Assembly (NCBI GenBank): GCA_963803755.1
Contig: CAWDNP010000001.1
Coordinates: 1 to 34,386, forward strand
DNA: 34,386 bases
Source of the DNA: CAVUPF01 sp963803755
GTDB taxonomy: Bacteria > Actinomycetota > Thermoleophilia > Solirubrobacterales > 70-9
Direction: 5' to 3'
The notes under the pieces were generated by a model that saw nothing but the letters and a program-made list of their open reading frames with translations, was not told where the DNA came from and made no database searches. Numbering within the stretch: position 1 is the first letter of the stretch; each line of letters begins with the position of its first letter. Below, piece by piece: positions 8,937-15,710 of the stretch. Both the position numbers and the translations under genes were made by a program.

Positions 8937-9589
8937 GGGACCGCTACTCGATCTTCGTCGGCCTGCTCTTCGTGGCGCTGATCATCGTCGCCTTCCTGCA
9001 TACGATCGGTGCCAACCAGCCGGGCACGCTAGGGCTCGAAAAGCTGCCCGCTCGCTGGCCGCTCCCGGAGTTCGCGGTGCCGGTCGCCGCCGGCACCCTG
9101 GAAGGGGAAGCAAACGTCGCCCAAAACGACTGCGAAACCGCCCAGGTCCCCTGTCCGGCGGGCGCTCGTCGCACCCCCGCCTGCCACATCCACGTCGCCG
9201 GGGCGATCCGCGTCTGCGACCTCTTCGACCGCCCGCTGGTGCTCTCCTTTTGGTTCACCAAAGGTGGCGACTGCACCGACCAGCAGGACGTGGTCCAAAG
9301 CGCCTATGAGCGCTACCGTGGACGGGTGAGCTTCCTCTCGCTGGACGTGGGCGACGAACGCGGGACGGTACGCGAACTGATCCGCCAGCACCGCTGGAAG
9401 ATGCCGGTCGGATATGACCGCGAAGGCACCGTTGCCGGCCTCTATCGGGTCGGCGGCTGCCCGACCTTCGCCTACGCCTTCCCCGGCGGGACCCTGCAGA
9501 GCACCAGCATCGGAGACCTCACGATAGGTCAGCTCGACGCACATATCCGCGCGCTTTTGCGAGCGACCCGCGCCGCGGAGAGAGGTTGA
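8933..9589 (+). CDS. Membrane-anchored thioredoxin-fold protein (TlpA/AhpC-like) with altered active site
   Basis: 218 residues. An N-terminal hydrophobic helix (about 7-24) should anchor it with the rest outside the cytoplasm. The thioredoxin-like part begins about residue 100: VLSFWFTKGGDC sits where TlpA-type proteins have a W-C-x-x-C motif, leaving one cysteine (C114). The cis-proline loop reads GGCPTF with an extra cysteine (C176). Four more cysteines (C67, C74, C84, C95) lie in the linker. It may be a thiol-redox or structural partner of the MMPL protein, whose stop it overlaps as ATGA. Function is inferred from fold only; a classical dithiol oxidoreductase activity is doubtful. Confidence 0.75.
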   Translation: MRDRYSIFVGLLFVALIIVAFLHTIGANQPGTLGLEKLPARWPLPEFAVPVAAGTLEGEANVAQNDCETAQVPCPAGARRTPACHIHVAGAIRVCDLFDRPLVLSFWFTKGGDCTDQQDVVQSAYERYRGRVSFLSLDVGDERGTVRELIRQHRWKMPVGYDREGTVAGLYRVGGCPTFAYAFPGGTLQSTSIGDLTIGQLDAHIRALLRATRAAERG

Positions 9590-9590
9590 G

Positions 9591-10262
9591 ATGGGCGCCG
9601 AGGCGGCCGGCTCGCGGGTGGGGTGGGATCCTGCGCCTGAGCAGGGCTGGGTGGCCCCCCATCTCGCTGCCGAGTTCCCCGGCCTCGGCATCGCCTGGGT
9701 CGAGGTCGACGCTCGCCCGGGCAAGAGCCCGGAGCCGGTCCGCCGACGCCTTCGCGACCTCTCCGACCGCTTCTTCGGGACCCACGCGATCCACATGCGC
9801 GAGCGCCCGATCCCCTGGGCCTACCGGGTCTTCTTTCGCCAGATCGGCCTTGACCCAGACCGCACCCGCACCCCGGTCGAGCAGTTGGCGCTGGACCGGC
9901 TCCATGACGGGGCCTTCAAGAGCCGAGGGCTGCCCGCCGACGCGCTGACGATCGCGATCGTCGAGACCGGGGTCGCCCTGCGCGCCTTTGACGCCGACGA
10001 GGTCGAGGGAAGGCTGTGCATCCGCGACTCGGCGCCGGGGGAGTCACTGCCCGGCAGGCCCGGCGAGCTGCCGCAGGGGACGCTGGCGATCGCCGACGAG
10101 CGCGCCCCGATCGGGCTGATGTTCGGCGCGACCGCCGAGGGCCGTGGAGTGCACGGCGCCACCCGCCGGGTCGCGATCGTCGCCGTGCAGGTCAACGGGG
10201 TGCCGCAGATCTCGGTCGATGAGGCGCTCTGGATGGCGGCGGCGACCCTCGAGGCCTCTTAA
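9591..10262 (+). CDS. B3/B4 tRNA-binding domain protein (free-standing PheRS-beta-editing-like)
   Basis: 223 residues resembling the B3/B4 domain of the phenylalanyl-tRNA synthetase beta chain, which in stand-alone form is thought to bind tRNA or clear mischarged tRNA. Supporting stretches: AEFPGLGIAWVEVDARPG at the N-terminus, a central PWAYRVFFRQIGLDPDRTRTP with LDRLHDGAF, and RAFDADEVEGRLCIRDSAPGE. The IGLDPDRTRTPVEQL segment is characteristic of this family (recalled). The ATG at 9591 follows a GAGAGAGG sequence that overlaps the end of the previous gene by one base spacing, so it is part of the same operon. The link between a tRNA-quality protein and lipid transport is probably only operonic. 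Confidence 0.75.
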   Translation: MGAEAAGSRVGWDPAPEQGWVAPHLAAEFPGLGIAWVEVDARPGKSPEPVRRRLRDLSDRFFGTHAIHMRERPIPWAYRVFFRQIGLDPDRTRTPVEQLALDRLHDGAFKSRGLPADALTIAIVETGVALRAFDADEVEGRLCIRDSAPGESLPGRPGELPQGTLAIADERAPIGLMFGATAEGRGVHGATRRVAIVAVQVNGVPQISVDEALWMAAATLEAS

Positions 10263-10315
10263 CGCCATCCTCGCTTGCGCAGTCGACGGCTTGATTTAGA
10301 CTCAGAGCGGGTTCT

Positions 10316-10822
10316 ATGCCTGATCTGCTCGAACGAGACACTCTCGCTGGGCTTCGCATCGGGGCCGACGAGCGCCTCGCGCGCGCCGAGCTGCGGCGCC
10401 AGATCGGCCGGCTGGAGCGAGAGCTGGCGGGTCTGTTCGCGGACGCCTTTTGCCGGGTGAAGATCGGCTGGGAGCTCAACGGGTTCTGCGCCGAGCCGCG
10501 GGTGCTCGGCCTGGGCGAGCTGGAGCGGGTGCGGGACGAACTCGCGACCCGGATCGGCGAGGCGCGCCTGGCGCTCGATGAGCGTGCCCGGCTGGAGACC
10601 CGCAACCGGGAGCTGCTGCGGCAGATGCTCGCCGACCCCGCCAGGTTCAAGTGGGTCCGGGTCTCCCGTCACGACGTCGGTGAGCCGGGCTGTGGTGCCT
10701 GGCATTCCCGTCCCCGCTTCGGCCCGCTCGGCATGCTGATGGGGTGGTGGCGGGTGAAGGTCTCCTCCGGATGTCCGTTATCCGGACGGCTTGCGGCCGT
10801 TGAGCAGGAAGGCCAAGATTGA
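10316..10822 (+). CDS. Conserved hypothetical protein: helical N-terminus and CG...GWWRVK.SSGCP motif
   Basis: 168 residues, not assigned to a named family. Residues about 15-110 are rich in Arg, Glu and Leu with heptad-like spacing (LARAELRRQIGRLERELAGL, ELATRIGEARLALDERARLE), suggesting a coiled coil. The C-terminal 50 residues carry GEPGCGAWHSRPRFGPLGM, then LMGWWRVKVSSGCPL, with C126 and C153 as possible disulfide or metal partners. Starts at ATG 10316, 53 bases after the B3/B4 gene, so possibly still in the same transcript. The tail motif seems familiar from other actinobacterial hypothetical proteins, but I cannot name it. Confidence 0.6.
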   Translation: MPDLLERDTLAGLRIGADERLARAELRRQIGRLERELAGLFADAFCRVKIGWELNGFCAEPRVLGLGELERVRDELATRIGEARLALDERARLETRNRELLRQMLADPARFKWVRVSRHDVGEPGCGAWHSRPRFGPLGMLMGWWRVKVSSGCPLSGRLAAVEQEGQD

Positions 10823-11201
10823 CGAGCGCCCGCCGGCGCCCTGGGGTCCCTTCCCGCTCGCCGAGCTAGTCGTCCTTGCCGGCATCGTGATGCTTGTGAT
10901 CGGCCTGATCGGGCAGATTCCGACGGCGATCGGGGTCGGCGTTGTGCTCGGCGGCCTCGGCGGCCTGGAGGTCTCGGTTCGCGAGCACTTCGCCGGCTAC
11001 CGCTCGCACACCACCCTGCTGGCCGGCACCGTCTTCGTACTCGTCGTCGGGGGGCTCTTCTACCTGGGGGGCTTGATCCTCGCAATCTGCCTGGCGGTGG
11101 GCGCAGCTGCCTTCCTCGCTGCCTTCCTGGCGCTGCGCCGGGCCTTCCAGCGGGCCTCGGGCGGCCTCAGCTTCAGGGCCGGCGGGCTTCGCGGCGGCTA
11201 G
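10800..11201 (+). CDS. Small integral membrane protein, unknown function
   Basis: About 133 residues. After a short basic, proline-rich head (SRKAKIDERPPAPWGPFP) come hydrophobic segments: LAELVVLAGIVMLVIGLIG, IPTAIGVGVVLGGLGG, then after a soluble loop (VREHFAGYRSHTT) LLAGTVFVLVVGGLFYLGG and LILAICLAVGAAAFLAAFLA; three to four helices in total. No catalytic motif seen. The start is TTG 10800 or TTG 10791; both overlap the end of the upstream gene, which suggests translational coupling. It ends convergently on mihF with the stops sharing the four-base CTAG. Confidence 0.65.
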   Translation: MSRKAKIDERPPAPWGPFPLAELVVLAGIVMLVIGLIGQIPTAIGVGVVLGGLGGLEVSVREHFAGYRSHTTLLAGTVFVLVVGGLFYLGGLILAICLAVGAAAFLAAFLALRRAFQRASGGLSFRAGGLRGG

Positions 11202-11572
11202 ACGAGCACGGCCTCCCGATCGCACGCCGGGCCTTTGGCTGCCAGCTCCGTCGCGAGCAGCAGGCGCTGGCGCGGGGTGAGGGTGCCGAGCCGCTTGTTC
11301 TCATTGAGCGCGAGGGGGAGGAGGAACTTGCGGGCGCGGGTGCGTCCCCAGCGGCGTTGGCTGGTCAGCAGCTCGGCGATCGTCATGCTCTCGGTCTCCC
11401 ACGGGCACTCTCGGATCACCTCGGATGCCTCGATTTCGCCACGGGCGATCGAGCGCTTCAGCTCCGCTCGGGCGAGCCGGACCAGGTTGGCCCGTTCGAG
11501 GGCCTGCATGTGCTGCGGGGCCTGGGCGGCGGAAGCGGTCATCGTTGCAGGGGCGATCGAAGCAGCATCCAC
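11198..11572 (-). CDS. mihF: Actinobacterial integration host factor (mIHF)
   Basis: DNA-binding nucleoid-associated protein of the actinobacterial mIHF type, unrelated to the enterobacterial IHF pair. 124 residues; the core from about residue 24 (ALERANLVRLARAELKRSI) continues with a helix-two-turn-helix-like part: MTIAELLTSQRRWGRTRARKFL in place of the usual MKVSxLLESLPGVGKxRAxxIM, then the tail LGTLTPRQRLLLATEL. The GTG at 11572 is preceded by GGGAGGAG on the minus strand. A possible promoter lies at 11708-11735. Homologues bend DNA and are often essential; the N-terminal 20 residues (alanine-rich) are probably disordered. Confidence 0.85.
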   Translation of the reverse strand: MDAASIAPATMTASAAQAPQHMQALERANLVRLARAELKRSIARGEIEASEVIRECPWETESMTIAELLTSQRRWGRTRARKFLLPLALNENKRLGTLTPRQRLLLATELAAKGPACDREAVLV

Positions 11573-11707
11573 TAGGACTCCTCCCTTAAGGGGATCGGTT
11601 AACTGGGAATCTCTTTATGCGGCGGGCTGGCGGCGCGAGCTGCTGGCCTGGGCCGATTCAAGTCTCCGCCGCCCGACCCGCCCAGGGTGCGCGCGGCGAG
11701 GTCGCAA

Positions 11708-11735
11708 GCTATGCCGTCTGGGCGGTGAGCGTCAA
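11708..11735 (-). promoter_or_regulatory. Possible sigma-70-type promoter for mihF
   Basis: On the minus strand TTGACG (11735-11730) and CATAGC (11713-11708) are spaced by 16 bases, a fair match to -35/-10 elements. It would give a leader of about 130 bases before the mihF GTG. It lies in the 294-base gap 11573-11866, in which I found no gene, only this promoter candidate and the inverted repeat at 11799-11818. Chance matches are common, so this is tentative. Confidence 0.33.
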
Positions 11736-11798
11736 CCCGGCGTCGCGAAACTCGGCCCGGGCCATTCGCTAAGAGCAGCTTTTTCCGGGCCGCCGGGA

Positions 11799-11818
11799 CT
11801 TGTCCAGATCCGGACAAG
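11799..11818. repeat. Near-palindrome between the SPT-like gene and mihF (possible operator)
   Basis: CTTGTCC and GGACAAG are perfect 7-base arms around AGATCC, within the gap between the 3' end of the SPT-like gene and mihF. Size and symmetry suit a dimeric repressor site. A weak terminator is possible, but there is no T-run directly after it on the minus strand. It lies about 65 bases upstream of the candidate mihF promoter. Confidence 0.4.
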
Positions 11819-11866
11819 CCTGAAACTACCTATGACGGGGGATGTTGAAATTCAGATAACCGCCTG

Positions 11867-13122
11867 TTACGCGCGCGGCAACTCCGGAAAGTCTTGGATC
11901 ACCCGGGCGATCGTCCCCAGCGCGCCGTCCAGATGCTCGCGCTCGTGGGTGGCCATCAGACTGGTGCGCAGGAGGGCCCCACCCGGTGGGACAGCCGGAT
12001 GGATCGCGACGTTGGTGTAGACGCCGGCGTCGAACAGGGCCTTCCAGAGCAGCACCGCCTGCCAGTCGTCGCCGACCTTTACCGGTACCACGGGGGTGGT
12101 GGCGACCGCGCCATCCGGGAGCGTCCCCGGCTCGATCACCGCAAGCCCCAGGTGCCGCAGGCCCTCGCGCAGGTATTCGGCGTTGGAGAGCAGCGCCTCA
12201 AACAGCGCGGCCCGTCGGAGCGGATCACCCGCAGCGCCGCCAGCGCGGCGCCGACCGCAGCCGGGACCGCCGAGGCGCTGAAGATGAAGGAGCGTGACGC
12301 GACCCGCAGGTACTCGATCACATCGGCGGGCCCGGCGACGAAGCCACCGCATGAGGCAAGGCTCTTGGAGAAGGTCCCCATGCGCAGATCGACCTCGTCC
12401 TCCAGTCCGAACAGCTCGCAGGCCCCGGCGCCGCGCGCTCCCAGCACCCCGGCGCCGTGCGCCTCGTCGACCATCAGACGCGCCCCGTGTGCTCTGCAGA
12501 GCTCGACGATCCGCGGCAGGTCACAGACATCGCCCTCCATCGAGAAGACGCCGTCGACGATGACCAGCACGCCGCCACCGTCCTCCGCCGCGCGGTCGAG
12601 CATCTTCTCCAGCTTGTCCATCCGGTTGTGTCGGAAGGGGCGCAGCTTGGCGCCGGAGAGGCGGCAGCCGTCGAGGATCGAGGCATGGTTCCCGGAGTCG
12701 CAGATCACCGTGTCGCCCGGCTCGAGGATCGTCCCGATGCAACCGAGGTTCGACTGGTAGCCGGTGGTGTAGACGATCGCATCCTCGGTTCCCATCCACT
12801 CCGCCAGCTCGCGCTCCAGTTCGACGTGCAGCGGCGTTGTCCCGTTCAGCAGTCGCGATCCGGTGACCCCCGTCCCGTAGGTCTCCAGGGCATCGCGAGC
12901 CGCCTGCTTGACCCGCCGGTCGCCGGTCAGTCCCAGGTAGTTGTTGGAACCGAGCATGATCGTCTCGCGGCCCTCCATCTCGACCACCGGGCCGGCCTGG
13001 GAGGTGAGCAGGCGGAAGTAGGGGAGGAGGTCGTGCTGCTTTGCGGCTTCGAGCTGCTCGAGGCGGTCGTGGCTGCGCGCCTTCTCGAAGACGTCGACGG
13101 GGGCTTTCGCTGTCTCGCTCAT
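11867..13122 (-). CDS. Serine palmitoyltransferase-like alpha-oxoamine synthase (one frameshift)
   Basis: PLP enzyme of the alpha-oxoamine synthase family, condensing an amino acid with an acyl-CoA or acyl-ACP. About 418 residues once one missing base near 12214 is restored (…ALRVIRSxRAALFEALLSNAEYL). Visible: MLGSNNYLGLTG, YGTGVTGSRLLNG, PLP-stacking His146 in CDSGNHASILDG, Asp219 in MVDEAHGAGVLG, and the Schiff-base Lys253 in MGTFSKSLASCGGFVAG. The GTFSKSLAS.GGF context with YFRLL near the N-terminus and SFIFSAS matches bacterial serine palmitoyltransferases of the Bacteroides type; BioF and KBL normally read GTLGKA. ATG at 13122 gives MSETAKAP. The gene is divergent from a GNAT acyltransferase with only 25 bases between. 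Alternatives are KBL or BioF, but no biotin genes are nearby. Confidence 0.82.
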
Positions 13123-13147
13123 GCCCAAGAGTGTAGGTTCCGCACCC

Positions 13148-14283
13148 ATGGGAGGCGTGACCATCCAGCCGGTGCGCACCCGAGCTGAGCTGAAGCGCTT
13201 CGTCAAGGCACCCTTCTCCCTGCACCAAGACCACCCGCAGTGGGTGGCGCCGCTGATCTTCGAGCGGATGGAGTTCCTCAACCGCGACAAGAACCCTTAC
13301 TTCGAGCACGCCGAGGCCGAGTACTTCCTTGCCGAGCGCGATGGCGAACCGGTCGGCCGGATCACCGCCCAGGTCGACGCGCGCTGGGACGAGTTTCAGG
13401 GCGGCAGCGACGCGATGTTCGGCTTCTTTGAGACCGTGAACGAACCCGAGGTCGCCGCGGCGCTGCTCGGGGCGGCGACCGAGTGGGCGCGGTCGAAGGG
13501 CCGCTCCCGCATCCTCGGCCCGATGGACTTCACCACCAACGATGAGATCGGGATCCTGATCGAGGGCTTCGAGCGGCGGCCAATGATCCTTGAGCTCTGG
13601 CACCCGCCCTACTACCGGGAGCTGGTTGAGGCTGAGGGCTTTGAGAAGGCGATGGACGTGCTGATGTGGGAACTTCAATTCGGCGACCTCAAGGAGGGCG
13701 AGCGGTTTGACCCGGCGATCCACGCCGCCGCCGAAAAAGCCCTGGGTGACGAAGGGATCACGATCCGCAACATGCGCAAGCGCGACATGGCGGCCGAGGT
13801 TCGGCGTTTTATGGACGTCTACAACGAGGCGTGGGGGGATAACTGGGGGTTCGTCCCGATCACCGATGCCGAGGTCGAGTTCCAGGCAAAGAACCTCAAG
13901 CAAGTGCTCGACGAGGACTGGGCCTACATTGCCGAAAAGGACGGTGAGGCCGTGGGAGCGCCCTTACCCTGCCGGACATCAACCAGGTGATGGCGAAGCT
14001 GAACGGGCGGCTGCTTCCGTTCGGCTGGGCCAAGTTCCTGCTCGGCAAGAGCAAGATCGACCAGGTGCGAGTCTTCGCGCTGGGGGTCAAGCACGACTAC
14101 CGGCATACCGGCGTTGCCGCCGGTCTCTACCTCAAGCACCTGGAGACGGCGGCTAGGCCGGGCGCGATCGGAGGCGGCGAGATGGGCTGGATCCTCGAGA
14201 ACAACGGTCCGATGAACCGGGCGATGGAGGGGATGGGCGGCAAGGTCGTGAAGCGCTACCGGATCTACGAGCACTCGCTCTAG
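13148..14283 (+). CDS. YghO-like GNAT-fold acyltransferase, candidate bacterial ceramide synthase (one frameshift)
   Basis: About 378 residues after restoring one base near 13960 (…DGEAVGAALTLPDINQVMAKLNG). The N-terminal part reads VRTRAELKRFVKAPFSLHQDHPQWVAPL, then ERMEFLNRDKNPYFEHAEAE, the conserved head of a large YghO-like family. ILGPMDFTTNDEIGILIEGF and HPPYYRELVEAEGFEK follow; the C-terminal half holds a GNAT-like core (VRVFALGVKHDYRHTGVAAGLY, GEMGWILENNGPMNRAMEGMGG). Known from the field: the bacterial ceramide synthase is a GNAT-type acyltransferase encoded near serine palmitoyltransferase. Pairing with the SPT-like gene suggests N-acylation of its product, but this is inference. 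Start at ATG 13148 or 13121; the latter shares CATG with the divergent start. Confidence 0.75.
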
Positions 14284-14359
14284 CCCGGAAAGCCGCAAGT
14301 TCCGAGGTTTAAGCGCTCCTGGTCCCTTGCTGGCCTGAGGTCTCGTTAGAGTCGCGTGG

Positions 14360-14677
14360 GTGAGTGAGTTTGAGGTAGAGGGCGAGGTCTTGGCGGAGGA
14401 GGACGCGGAGGCCGGCGCCGGACAGCCGGTGCGGGCGCTGCCGTTGCGCTACGAGGAGTCCGCTTCGCCGGTCCTGCGCGGCGAGGTTCGCACCGCCGCG
14501 ATCGCGGCGGCCGGAGGGGCGCTGGCGGGTGCCGCGACCGTCGCCGCGGTGCGGGCGGTCGGCGCGGTCGGCTCGCGCAAGCGCACGTCGAGGCGCCTCT
14601 CGCGCCGTCGCGATCGCCCCGCCAACGTCGTCGCCAGCCGCTCATTCCTGGTCGACGTCCACTTGCTGGGACGGTGA
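14360..14677 (+). CDS. Small hypothetical protein with one alanine-rich helix and a basic patch
   Basis: 105 residues. An acidic N-terminus (EFEVEGEVLAEEDAEA) is followed by LPLRYEESASPVLRGEV, an Ala/Gly-rich hydrophobic stretch at about 47-68 that could be a transmembrane or amphipathic helix, then SRKRTSRRLSRRRDRP and a closing SFLVDVHLLGR. No family recognised. The start is GTG 14360, without a strong ribosome-binding site. The stop overlaps the glycosylase ATG as TGATG at 14675-14679, so the two are probably co-translated. Its reality is supported mainly by this coupling. Confidence 0.5.
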   Translation: MSEFEVEGEVLAEEDAEAGAGQPVRALPLRYEESASPVLRGEVRTAAIAAAGGALAGAATVAAVRAVGAVGSRKRTSRRLSRRRDRPANVVASRSFLVDVHLLGR

Positions 14678-15632
14678 TGGGCAGCTCGGCTTCGCTTGAA
14701 GTCGAGGTCCGACCCCCGTCGCCGTTTCGCCTGCCGGCTTCCGGCGGCGAGGACCGGGTGATGCTGGTCAGCGCCGGGGTCGCCACCCGCTTGCTCCATG
14801 TCGAGGAGCGGCCGGTCTTGGTTCGCGCCTGGCAGCCGGCCGCCGACTGCGTTGCGATCCGCGCCGAGCCCGTCGACCCCGGCGCGATCGCGGCGCCTCG
14901 CACGCTGTCTCTGCCTCCCGAAGCACCGGCCGGTTCCGCACAGCTGGAGGTCGCGGTCGAGCGGATGCGCTTCGCCCTCGGAGTCGACGACGACCTCGGC
15001 GAGTTTCACCGCTGCTTCCGCCGCGACCCCCTGCTCGGGCCGCTGCTGCGACGCAGCCCGCATTTCGGCCCCGCCGTCGTCCCTGGCCCTGGGAGGCGCT
15101 CGCCTGGGCGGTCGTCAAGCAGCTGATCGAGTCCGAGCGCGCGGCCCGGATTCAGCGCCGCATCGTCGGCCGCTGGGGCGCGCGGCTGGGCAGGGAGCGC
15201 GGAGACCTGCGCGATGTCCCCGGTGCCGCCGCGATCGCCGGGCGGGCCCCCGTCGAACTCGAGTCGATGGGCCTTGCGTTGCGGCGGGCGATCGCCCTGC
15301 GCGCCGTCGCCCGCGAGGTCGCTGCTGGGCGCTGCGAGCTCGCCGCGAAGGCCGGCGATCAGCGTCTGCTCGCGGTGCCGGAGATCGGCCCTTGGACGGT
15401 CCAGTGCCTTGGCCTCTTTGGCCGCGGTGACCCCGACTCGCTGCCCGCCGCAGACCTCGGCTACGTCAAGCTGGTCGGCCGCCTCACTGGGCTCGGCCGC
15501 CGCGCGACGGTCGAGGAGGTCGAGGAGTTCTACGCGCCGTATGCCCCCTTCCGTGGGCTGGCAGGAGCGCTCACCCTGGCCGGCCTGCATCGGCTCCTCG
15601 CCGCGGGGCCGCCGCTCCGCTACGCGGCCTGA
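14677..15632 (+). CDS. DNA-3-methyladenine glycosylase II-like (AlkA family, HhH-GPD), one frameshift
   Basis: Base-excision repair glycosylase removing alkylated bases. The N-terminal about 120 residues resemble an AlkA N-domain (FRLPASGGEDRVMLVSAGVA). The HhH-GPD domain follows: PWEALAWAVVKQLIESERAARIQRRI, then the hairpin VPEIGPWTVQCLGLFGRGDPDSLPAADLG, whose Asp in AADLG matches the catalytic aspartate. A missing base near 15078 breaks the frame; restoring it gives VRPWPWEALAWAVVKQ. The corrected length is about 318 residues, slightly longer than E. coli AlkA. No Ada-type regulator is adjacent. The start is ATG 14677 or GTG 14674. Confidence 0.82.
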
Positions 15633-15710
15633 GCTCCTACCGGCCTGCGCGAGCCGATGCCTGGACGAAGGTGCCGTCAAGGACTCGTCGATTGGTCGAT
15701 ACCGCGCCCA

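Noticed and set aside
12521..13903. 460-residue minus-strand open frame across the SPT-like and GNAT genes
   Set aside because: Overlaps two recognised genes in the wrong frame and has low-complexity composition.
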